A stretch of DNA of 12,091 bases from Bacteroidales bacterium (GTDB lineage Bacteria; Bacteroidota; Bacteroidia; Bacteroidales; NBLH01): the NCBI GenBank assembly GCA_029933755.1, contig JAOZNO010000043.1, positions 1 through 12,091 on the forward strand. Direction: 5' to 3'. Below, in pieces: positions 1-6,390 of the stretch. Position 1 is the stretch's first letter; each line of letters opens with the position of its first letter. Made by a program: the position numbers and the translations under genes. The notes under the pieces were generated by a model. The model was not told where the DNA came from, ran no database searches, and saw nothing but the letters and a program-made list of their open reading frames with translations.

Positions 1-106
1 GTAAAAGTTGATTTTTTCAGAAATATTTCTGTTCGGAAGCTATTCATTTTGTAAATTTATGTTTTCTAATTGCTAAGGTATAAAATACAATCAATAAATT
101 AGAAAC

Positions 107-514
107 ATGCAAGAAACAATACAAATAAAAACAGACAAGCAAAATGGTTTGTATGATATAACGGCAGAGGTGCTGAAATTTGTTGAGAAGAGTGGAGTGA
201 GTACCGGATTAGTAAATGTTTATGCTCAGGGAGCAACAGCTGCAATAATGATTCAAGAGAACTGGGATCAATCCGTTCAAAATGATGTGATTAACTTATT
301 GCAAAAACTTATACCTAATGGTGTTTGGCAGCACGATGCTCAGGATGGAAATGGTGATGCACATTTGAAAGCCGGAATTGTTGGTCCAAATGAGACGATC
401 CCTATTATCAATGACAAATTGGGTTTGTCAACCTGGCAAAATATTTTCTTTTGTGAATTTGATGGGCCACGAAATGTAAGAAATATTATTGTTACTATAT
501 TCAAAGATTGTTAA
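107..514 (+). CDS. YjbQ/UPF0047 family protein (secondary thiamine-phosphate synthase-like)
   Basis: A 135-residue protein, the normal length for the YjbQ (UPF0047) family. Family hallmarks are visible: a central beta-strand region reading QGATAAIMIQEN (41-52), the segment HDAQDGNGDAHLKAGIVG (76-93) with the candidate metal or ligand histidines H76 and H86, and STWQNIFFCEFDGPR (108-122) near the C-terminus. Some members can replace thiamine-phosphate synthase weakly in E. coli, which is the origin of the product name; the physiological role is unsettled. Compared with the E. coli sequence as I recall it, the first conserved histidine (QHTSA) is glycine here (QGATA). The ATG at 107 has no Shine-Dalgarno sequence in front, as is common in Bacteroidota. 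It stands 188 nt upstream of the glycogen genes, so co-transcription with them is doubtful. Family assignment is firm; biochemical function is not. Confidence 0.88.
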   Translation: MQETIQIKTDKQNGLYDITAEVLKFVEKSGVSTGLVNVYAQGATAAIMIQENWDQSVQNDVINLLQKLIPNGVWQHDAQDGNGDAHLKAGIVGPNETIPIINDKLGLSTWQNIFFCEFDGPRNVRNIIVTIFKDC

Positions 515-702
515 TACTTGTAAAAAAGCCTGTTTAATTCGAGTTGATGGTGGAAAAAGTGAATATAGGTATTTGATTATCATGAAAAAATAAATTTACA
601 CCCTTAAATAATTGGTCGTGTGTGAAAAAATATCGAAATTTGCCAACTGCTAAAAATGATGCTTGTTGATAATTTGAAGAATTTTTATTATATTTAACCT
701 CT

Positions 703-2652
703 ATGAGTTATATACAATTTGATAAAACCCAATTAATTAATTTAAAGTATTCTCTGGGTAAGGAATTTATACGTTCAAACCGTGCAGGAACTTATGCCAG
801 TAGTACGATTATAAATTGTAATACAAGAAAGTATCATGGTCTGTTGATTTGTCCCATGGATAATCTTGATGGAGATAAGCATGTATTACTATCTGCCCTT
901 GATGAAACAATTATTCAACATGAAAAAGAGTTTCATTTGGCGGTACGGAAATATCCTGGTGGTGTTTATCATCCCGGACATAAGTATTTACGTGATTTTA
1001 CATCGGAACCCATTCCTACTTTGGTTTACAGGGTAGGCGGTGTTATACTTCAAAAGGAGATGCTGTTGGTTGAAGAAACAGAACAAGTACTTATCAGATA
1101 TACACTTATTGATGCTCATTCACCTACAAAAATAAAATTGCATCCATTTCTGGCTTTCCGTAATATTCATAAACTTAGTAAGTCAAACTTAGATGTGAAT
1201 TCAAAATTTGATTTTATTTCAAATGGAATAAAAACAAGAATGTACGATGCATACCCATATTTGCACATGCAAACTTCTAAAAAAGCAGAATATGTTCATG
1301 CCCCTAATTGGTATTATGATATTGAATATTCAGAAGAAGAAAAAAGAGGCTATGAATTTTCTGAAGACTTGTTTGTTACTGGTTATTTTGAGTTTTCAAT
1401 TAAAAAAGGTGAAAGTGTTGTGTTCTCTGCAAGTTTGAAGGAAGTTGCGGGATCGTCTCTTAAAAGAAAATTTACAACGGAACTTAATAAACGAATTCCC
1501 AGGGATACATTTGAAAATTGTCTTACTAATTCTGCTCAACAGTTTATCTTGCGTAAGGGAAAGAAAACAGAAATAATTGCAGGTTTTCCGTGGTTTGGTT
1601 CATGGGGAAGAGATACTTTTATTTCCTTGCCGGGATTAACTTTAGCCGTAGGAGATACAAAAACAGCAAAAGATGTTTTAGATACTTTATCAAAGCAAAT
1701 AAAAAATGGATTGTTTAAAAATATGGGTAGTCATGATGATGCTGATTTGAATTCAGTTGATGCTCCTTTATGGTATTTTTGGGCAATTCAGAAATATGCC
1801 AAACAAACGAATAAACTGAAACAGGCTTGGGAAGATTATGGCTCAAAAATGGAGTCAATACTTGATCATTATAAAAAAGGTACTATTTATAATATAAAAA
1901 TGCATGAAAACCATCTTGTTTGGGCCGGACAAAAAGGAAAAGCTCTTACATGGATGGATGCTATGGTTGATGGAGAAGGTGTTACGCCTCGAATAGGTTA
2001 CGATGTTGAAATTAATGCTCTTTGGTATAATGCAATCATGTTTGCTTTGGATGCGGCTAAAGCTGCCGGAGACAAAAAGTTTATTAAAGCCTGGCAAGAT
2101 ATTCCTAAAAAAGTAAAAGAATCGTTTATTGATTGTTTTTGGTTAGAGAATAAAGGACAACTATTAGACTATGTTGATGATGGAATGATTGATAAGGCTG
2201 TACGACCCAATCAAATATTTGCAGTATCATTGTCTTACTCAATGCTGGATGAATTTCAAATGAAGAGCATTGTTGATAGAGTTAAGGCTGAGCTATTTAC
2301 CCCAAAGGGCTTGCGTACACTATCTCCGAAAAATAGGTATTATCAAGGGGTTTATCAGGGAGATCAAAAAAGTAGAGATAGTGCCTATCATCAGGGAACT
2401 GTTTGGCCTTGGTTAGGCGGACATTTTTGTGAAGCTCATTTACGTGTATATGGTAAGCAGGGTTTACAGCTTGTGAAAGATTTTTATAAAGGTTTTGAGA
2501 GCGATATGAATCAGGCTGGAATTGGTTCAATCTCGGAGATTTATGATGGGAATCCGCCTCATTTACCAAAAGGTGCAATCTCTCAGGCATGGAGTGTGGC
2601 CGAATTGCTTCGGATAAAAACAATGATTGATACATTTGAAAGTAGAGCGTAA
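703..2652 (+). CDS. Glycogen debranching enzyme (amylo-alpha-1,6-glucosidase, GH133 type)
   Basis: A 649-residue cytosolic enzyme with no signal peptide. Residues 15-250 match the bacterial/archaeal GDE N-terminal beta-sandwich (RKYHGLL at 42-48, YHPGHKYLRDF at 89-99). Residues 275-645 form the (alpha/alpha)6 barrel catalytic domain, with GFPWFGSWGRDTFISLPG (294-311), TWMDA (416-420), VEINALWY (435-442), RPNQIFAVSL (501-510), YHQGTVWPW (562-570) and SEIYDG (611-616). These are signature stretches of the family, which hydrolyses alpha-1,6 branch points in glycogen. Length and domain order are normal. It is first of three same-strand alpha-glucan genes, followed after 87 nt by the glycosyltransferase. 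The ATG at 703 is the first in frame and places the beta-sandwich properly; no ribosome binding site is visible. Whether it also has transferase activity cannot be told from sequence. Confidence 0.93.
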   Translation: MSYIQFDKTQLINLKYSLGKEFIRSNRAGTYASSTIINCNTRKYHGLLICPMDNLDGDKHVLLSALDETIIQHEKEFHLAVRKYPGGVYHPGHKYLRDFTSEPIPTLVYRVGGVILQKEMLLVEETEQVLIRYTLIDAHSPTKIKLHPFLAFRNIHKLSKSNLDVNSKFDFISNGIKTRMYDAYPYLHMQTSKKAEYVHAPNWYYDIEYSEEEKRGYEFSEDLFVTGYFEFSIKKGESVVFSASLKEVAGSSLKRKFTTELNKRIPRDTFENCLTNSAQQFILRKGKKTEIIAGFPWFGSWGRDTFISLPGLTLAVGDTKTAKDVLDTLSKQIKNGLFKNMGSHDDADLNSVDAPLWYFWAIQKYAKQTNKLKQAWEDYGSKMESILDHYKKGTIYNIKMHENHLVWAGQKGKALTWMDAMVDGEGVTPRIGYDVEINALWYNAIMFALDAAKAAGDKKFIKAWQDIPKKVKESFIDCFWLENKGQLLDYVDDGMIDKAVRPNQIFAVSLSYSMLDEFQMKSIVDRVKAELFTPKGLRTLSPKNRYYQGVYQGDQKSRDSAYHQGTVWPWLGGHFCEAHLRVYGKQGLQLVKDFYKGFESDMNQAGIGSISEIYDGNPPHLPKGAISQAWSVAELLRIKTMIDTFESRA

Positions 2653-2727
2653 AAATTAGAAGTTTTAAATCACTGTTTTCTGAAAAAACTGATTGTGTTA
2701 TAAGGCTAGTAAGTCTTAAAGAAATAA

Positions 2728-2733
2728 AAGGAG
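2728..2733 (+). promoter_or_regulatory. Strong Shine-Dalgarno sequence for the glycosyltransferase
   Basis: AAGGAG lies six nucleotides before the ATG at 2740, a near-ideal Shine-Dalgarno match and spacing. It fixes the start of the downstream gene. No other gene in the window has a comparable match, in keeping with the general rarity of these sites in Bacteroidota. Confidence 0.6.
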
Positions 2734-2739
2734 AAATCA

Positions 2740-4167
2740 ATGAAAATACTAATGTTTGGCTGGGAATTTCCGCCACATATAACCGGAGGACTTGGAACAG
2801 CTTGTTATGGTTTAACAAAAGCTTTGTCATCTTTTGATAATATGAATATCTCTTTTGTTGTACCCAAAGCTTATGGCGACGAAGACGGTTCTGTTGCTGA
2901 TATACTAAGTGCAGAGTCTGTTGCTGTCAATGAAACGATTATCCATGAGCGGGAAAATAAATTTAAGCAATCTATTATAGGTGTGCATTCTGATAATGAA
3001 ACCAGTTTGTCAGAACATGAAGATATTTTTGAGAGAATAAAATATATAGAAGTTAATTCTGCTATAAAACCTTACATGTCACCTGAACAATTTGAGCAGT
3101 ATCTAAAAGAAGAGAAAATTACTGATAAGCAATTAACTGTTACAAAAGAAGGCAAAGTTGTATATTATGTTGATGGAAAAGAAGTTGTAATAAAACTCCC
3201 CTCGGACTATTTAAGGAGTGATAAAAAATCATTTTTTAGTTTTAGTGGTAAGTATGGGAAAAGTCTGATAAGCGAAGTTTCCAATTACTCTATTGTTGCT
3301 GCAGAATTAGCCAAAGGGGAAAGCTATGACCTGATTCATGCACATGATTGGTTGACTTATCCGGCTGGTGTTGCGGCTAAATACGCTTCGGGTAAAAAAC
3401 TTGTGATACATGTACATGCTACTGAATATGATCGATCCGGTGAAAATGTCAATACATTAGTTTATGATATTGAAAAATATGGAATGAAACATGCGGATAA
3501 AATTATTGCCGTAAGTGAATTAACACGGCAAACTGTTATAAACCGTTATGGGCAATCTCCTGATAAAGTGGTTGTAGTTCATAATGCGGTTGTTCCAAAA
3601 GAAGAAGAGGAATTGGCTTATCGAAAAAATGTAAATGAAAAAATTGTGACTTTCCTTGGACGAATAACTTTCCAGAAAGGTCCGGAATATTTTATTGAAG
3701 CCGCACATAAAGTCCTGCAAAAAACGGATAATGTTCGGTTTGTTATGGCGGGTAGTGGCGATATGTTAAGGGGAATGATACGCAGAGCTGCTGAATTAAA
3801 GATTACAGATAATTTTCACTTCACCGATTTTCTTAAAGGCAATGATGTTGATCATATGTTTTCTATAAGCGATGTGTATGTAATGCCTTCGGTGTCTGAG
3901 CCTTTTGGTATTTCTCCTTTAGAAGCTATGCGCTCTAATGTTCCCGTAATTATTTCAAAACAATCAGGAGTAGCTGAAATTTTACATCATGCAATAAAAG
4001 TAGATTTTTGGGATATTGATGCTATTGCAGACTCAATTTATGCTTTGGTAAAATATGAAGGCTTATCAAAAATGTTTGCGAAAATGGGTAGGGCAGAAGT
4101 CGATGCCCTAAAATGGGAAAATGCCGGTTTAAAAGTGAAAGATGTCTATGACGAAATGCTAAGCTAA
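2740..4167 (+). CDS. GT4-like glycosyltransferase, probable glycogen synthase
   Basis: A 475-residue GT-B fold glycosyltransferase. The N-terminal Rossmann domain opens with WEFPPHITGGLG (8-19); its glycine loop resembles the KTGGL sugar-nucleotide/acceptor loop of glycogen and starch synthases. HAHDW is at 200-204. The C-terminal donor-binding domain has FLGRITFQKG (305-314, likely phosphate-contacting R308 and K313), MAGSGD (336-341) and the EX7E motif EPFGISPLE (387-395). About 110 residues between 60 and 170 are charged, lack recognisable motifs and look like an insertion in the N-terminal domain. Its place between a debranching enzyme and a GH57 enzyme supports alpha-glucan elongation from a nucleotide sugar; donor (UDP- or ADP-glucose) and acceptor are inferred, not visible. 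It is distinct from the classical GT5 GlgA. The start is well supported by the AAGGAG sequence six bases upstream. Confidence 0.87.
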   Translation: MKILMFGWEFPPHITGGLGTACYGLTKALSSFDNMNISFVVPKAYGDEDGSVADILSAESVAVNETIIHERENKFKQSIIGVHSDNETSLSEHEDIFERIKYIEVNSAIKPYMSPEQFEQYLKEEKITDKQLTVTKEGKVVYYVDGKEVVIKLPSDYLRSDKKSFFSFSGKYGKSLISEVSNYSIVAAELAKGESYDLIHAHDWLTYPAGVAAKYASGKKLVIHVHATEYDRSGENVNTLVYDIEKYGMKHADKIIAVSELTRQTVINRYGQSPDKVVVVHNAVVPKEEEELAYRKNVNEKIVTFLGRITFQKGPEYFIEAAHKVLQKTDNVRFVMAGSGDMLRGMIRRAAELKITDNFHFTDFLKGNDVDHMFSISDVYVMPSVSEPFGISPLEAMRSNVPVIISKQSGVAEILHHAIKVDFWDIDAIADSIYALVKYEGLSKMFAKMGRAEVDALKWENAGLKVKDVYDEMLS

Positions 4168-4184
4168 AAAATGATTAGTTTATG

Positions 4185-4223
4185 TCCTTAAAGCAGGTGT
4201 AATAACTGGATGTTTTTTAAGGA
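4185..4223 (+). repeat. Inverted repeat in the leader of the GH57 gene
   Basis: TCCTTAAA (4185-4192) and TTTAAGGA (4216-4223) are perfect 8-base inverted arms around a 23-base loop; the stem may extend a few pairs inward with a bulge. It lies in the 135-nt gap between the glycosyltransferase and the GH57 gene. A run of A, not T, follows on the plus strand, so it is not a standard intrinsic terminator for the upstream gene. It could be an mRNA processing or stability element, or chance in AT-rich DNA. Confidence 0.3.
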
Positions 4224-4302
4224 AAAAAATCAAAGATATTCAACTTTATAAACGAATTCTAATTAATAAAAAATAAAAAATTCAAGTTCAAAAATCTAAT
4301 AT

Positions 4303-5808
4303 ATGAAAAGTATTTGTTTCTATTTTCAGGTTCATCAGCCGCAAAGGTTAAAAAATTATCGTTTTTTTAATATTGGTGAAGATCATCATTATTACGACGA
4401 CTATGCCAATAGAACAATCATGAGAAAAGTGGCAGAAAAATGTTATTTGCCCACCAATCAGCTTATGCTTGATTTAATTAATGCATACGGTAGTCGGTTT
4501 AAAATAAGCTATTCGATTTCAGGTACAGCAATTGATCAGTTTGAACAATATGCACCTGATGTTTTAGAAAGTTTTAAACGATTAGCTGAAACTGGATGTG
4601 TAGAGTTTATATCTGAGACTTACTCACATTCTTTAGCAGCATTAAAAAGTAAAAAGGAGTTTTTTAGTCAAATAGAAGCACATAAGGCAAAAATTCAAGA
4701 GCATTTTGGACAAACTCCAACGGTTTTCAGAAATACAGAGCTAATTTATAATGATGAAATTGGTGAAATGGTCGCCGAATTGGGTTATAAAGCTATGTTG
4801 ACGGAAGGTGCAAAACATATTTTGGGCTGGAAAAGTCCAAACTATTTGTATTATAATGCTTTAAATCCGAAATTGAAAATTTTGTTAAAGAATTTTAAAC
4901 TAAGTGATGATATTGCCTTTCGTTTTTCAAACAAAGCATGGGAAGCCTGGCCTTTAACAACTGAAAAGTATGTAGATTGGCTAAATGCAATTGATTCAAA
5001 AGAAGAGGTTATAAATCTGTTTATGGATTATGAGACATTTGGTGAACATCAATGGGCAGAAACAGGTATTTTTGATTTTATGAGGGCTTTGCCAAAGGCT
5101 GTATTCTCACAAACTGATTTTAAATTTGCCACACCATCTGAAGTGGCTGACAGTCACCAACCGGTTGCTGCATACAATGTGCCTTATTCTATTTCGTGGG
5201 CCGATGAAGAACGAGACCTTACTGCCTGGCTTGGAAACGAGCTGCAAGATGAAGCTTTTGATAAACTTTATGCCCTGGAAGAAATTGTAGATAAAGTTGA
5301 TGATGAAGATATAAAAAGGGATTGGCGTTATTTGCAAACCAGCGACCACTTTTACTATATGTGTACAAAGTTTTTTGCTGATGGTGATGTACATATGTAT
5401 TTTAATCCTTACGATACACCTTACCAGGCATTTATAACCTATATGAATGTGCTAAGTGACTTTATTTTACGATTAAAGGATAAAACTACGGTTGATGCAC
5501 TGCTTAGTTCCACAGATATATCCAAGCTTAGTAATTTGGAAATAGAATCTTTGGTAGTTAAGTACGAAAAGGTTATCGAAAAGCTAAAAGGAAAGATAAA
5601 GACACTGGCAATTGACAAAACGAAACCAAAAAGAAAAGCGATTGCAAAGGCAAAGCCTGTGCGCAAGAAAATTGCAGCAACAAAACCTAAAGTAAAGGCA
5701 ATTGCAAAGGCAAAACCTACACTTAAAAAAATAGCAAAAACAAAACCTGCTGCAAAGGCTATTGATAAAGCAAAAAAGCCAACAGGAGTAGCTAAGAAAA
5801 AAAAGTAA
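4303..5808 (+). CDS. GH57 alpha-amylase / alpha-glucanase with lysine-rich repeat tail
   Basis: A 501-residue protein without signal peptide, so probably cytosolic. The catalytic (beta/alpha)7 barrel spans about 1-390. Motifs in order: FQVHQPQR (8-15), the family's first conserved HQP; FRNTELIYND (142-151), with E146 the likely nucleophile; MDYETFGEHQW (241-251), with D242 the likely acid/base. Their 96-residue spacing is close to that in characterised GH57 enzymes. YFNPYDTPYQAFI (366-378) closes the domain. Residues 404-437 look helical, and 440-501 are a lysine/alanine/proline tail of 20-residue repeats. GH57 includes amylases, 4-alpha-glucanotransferases and branching enzymes; motifs alone do not decide, though a role in glycogen remodelling or breakdown fits the two genes upstream. 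Start: first ATG, immediately before the conserved N-terminal strand. A convergent terminator follows 26 nt after the stop. Confidence 0.9.
   Translation: MKSICFYFQVHQPQRLKNYRFFNIGEDHHYYDDYANRTIMRKVAEKCYLPTNQLMLDLINAYGSRFKISYSISGTAIDQFEQYAPDVLESFKRLAETGCVEFISETYSHSLAALKSKKEFFSQIEAHKAKIQEHFGQTPTVFRNTELIYNDEIGEMVAELGYKAMLTEGAKHILGWKSPNYLYYNALNPKLKILLKNFKLSDDIAFRFSNKAWEAWPLTTEKYVDWLNAIDSKEEVINLFMDYETFGEHQWAETGIFDFMRALPKAVFSQTDFKFATPSEVADSHQPVAAYNVPYSISWADEERDLTAWLGNELQDEAFDKLYALEEIVDKVDDEDIKRDWRYLQTSDHFYYMCTKFFADGDVHMYFNPYDTPYQAFITYMNVLSDFILRLKDKTTVDALLSSTDISKLSNLEIESLVVKYEKVIEKLKGKIKTLAIDKTKPKRKAIAKAKPVRKKIAATKPKVKAIAKAKPTLKKIAKTKPAAKAIDKAKKPTGVAKKKK
5620..5805 (+). repeat. 60-bp tandem repeat encoding a 20-residue lysine/alanine/proline unit
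   Basis: Three consecutive units at the 3' end of the GH57 gene (5620-5679, 5680-5739, 5740-5805, the last degenerate). The first two share 16 of 20 residues with the pattern TKPxxKAIAKAKPxxKKIAx; the third keeps TKP, KAI and KAK. The 62-residue tail holds 24 lysines, 2 arginines and a single acidic residue. It resembles histone H1-type C-terminal tails. The repetition is visible in the DNA too (for example GCAATTGCAAAGGCAAA and near copies), suggesting origin by duplication. Confidence 0.85.
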
Positions 5809-5834
5809 GTCTAAGAAATAATGATTTTAGTTTT

Positions 5835-5868
5835 AAAATTGAGGTATACTACTGTGTACCTCAATTTT
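5835..5868. terminator. Bidirectional intrinsic terminator between convergent genes
   Basis: Arms 5835-5849 and 5854-5868 form a 15-pair hairpin (one G-T wobble at 5847/5856) around the 4-base loop TACT. The core GAGGTA/TACCTC is flanked by AAAATT on the left and AATTTT on the right, giving a terminal T run when read from either strand. It lies between the stop of the GH57 gene (5808) and the stop of the opposing yqeY-like gene (5874), where both transcripts need to end. Confidence 0.85.
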
Positions 5869-5873
5869 AGACA

Positions 5874-6323
5874 CTACCCTAAAAGGCTTTTTACTTTTTG
5901 AGCAATAATTTTTCCTTCTGCCTTACCTGCAACTTTCTTATTCACAATTCCCATTACTTTGCCCATATCTTTCATTGAACTTGCAGCGGTTTCATCAATT
6001 GCAGCCTGAATAATTGCTGTTAGCTCTTCATCGCTCATTTGTTCGGGTAAATAAACTTCCAAAAACTCAATTTCACCAACTTCTTTTTCGTAAAGATCAG
6101 TTCGGTTTTCAGTTTTATAGATTTCGGCAGAATCTTTCCGTTGTTTGATTAACTTTTGAATAATTTTTATTCCTTTTTCCTCAGAAATCGTTTCAGAAGC
6201 ACCTGATGAGGTTTGCTCAAGTAATAACTCACTTTTTACCGCTCTAAGTGCAGAAAGTCTTTCAGCTTGCCTTGCCTTCATTGCAAGTTTTATATCATTG
6301 TTAATTTTTTCAAGTAAGCTCAT
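5874..6323 (-). CDS. GatB/YqeY domain-containing protein
   Basis: A 149-residue protein, the usual length for stand-alone YqeY proteins, which resemble the C-terminal tRNA-binding tail domain of GatB, the amidotransferase subunit that makes Gln-tRNA. Recognisable stretches are LLEKINNDIKLAMKARQAERLSALR at the N-terminus (residues 3-27), KLIKQRKDSAEIYKTENR (57-74), EIEFLEVYLPEQMSDEEL (83-100) and the C-terminal MGKVMGIVNKKVAGKAEG region (119-136). The stand-alone family's role is not established; tRNA binding or an accessory translation role is inferred from the fold. It is last in the cell-division operon, 67 nt after ftsZ, a position common in Bacteroidota. The ATG at 6323 starts the canonical N-terminus. 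A bidirectional hairpin terminator lies just beyond its stop. Confidence 0.9.
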   Translation of the reverse strand: MSLLEKINNDIKLAMKARQAERLSALRAVKSELLLEQTSSGASETISEEKGIKIIQKLIKQRKDSAEIYKTENRTDLYEKEVGEIEFLEVYLPEQMSDEELTAIIQAAIDETAASSMKDMGKVMGIVNKKVAGKAEGKIIAQKVKSLLG

Positions 6324-6343
6324 TTTATCTTTTTTTATCTTTT
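6324..6343 (-). repeat. Tandem 10-bp repeat directly before the yqeY-like start codon
   Basis: TTTATCTTTT occurs twice in perfect tandem on the plus strand, so the mRNA reads AAAAGATAAA twice and runs straight into the ATG. This A-rich leader may favour initiation in place of a Shine-Dalgarno sequence. A function is not shown, and such low-complexity runs arise easily. Confidence 0.5.
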
Positions 6344-6390
6344 TACTTTAAGTCTGCTCAGTAAGCATACTCAGTATACAATTTTCTTAA

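Noticed and set aside
52..59. TAAATTTA as a Bacteroidota -7 promoter element for the yjbQ-like gene
   Set aside because: It is one base short of TAnnTTTG and has no convincing TTTG -33 element at the right distance; in AT-rich DNA such matches are expected by chance.
639..676. TTTG (639) and TAATTTG (670) as a promoter for the debranching enzyme gene
   Set aside because: The spacing of 27 nt is too long for the usual 19-21 nt, and the -7 element lacks a base of the consensus.
515..702. Riboswitch, small RNA or terminator in the 188-nt gap after the yjbQ-like gene
   Set aside because: No strong hairpin with a T run and no conserved riboswitch core was found by eye.
2297..2830. 177-codon open frame on the minus strand
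   Set aside because: It lies opposite the debranching enzyme and the start of the glycosyltransferase, both with clear family motifs; its translation shows no family features.
5107..5666. Two minus-strand open frames opposite the GH57 gene (5107-5394 and 5439-5666)
   Set aside because: Both are antisense to the conserved GH57 domain and its lysine-rich tail; the Phe-rich, membrane-like sequence of the second arises from reading lysine codons backward.
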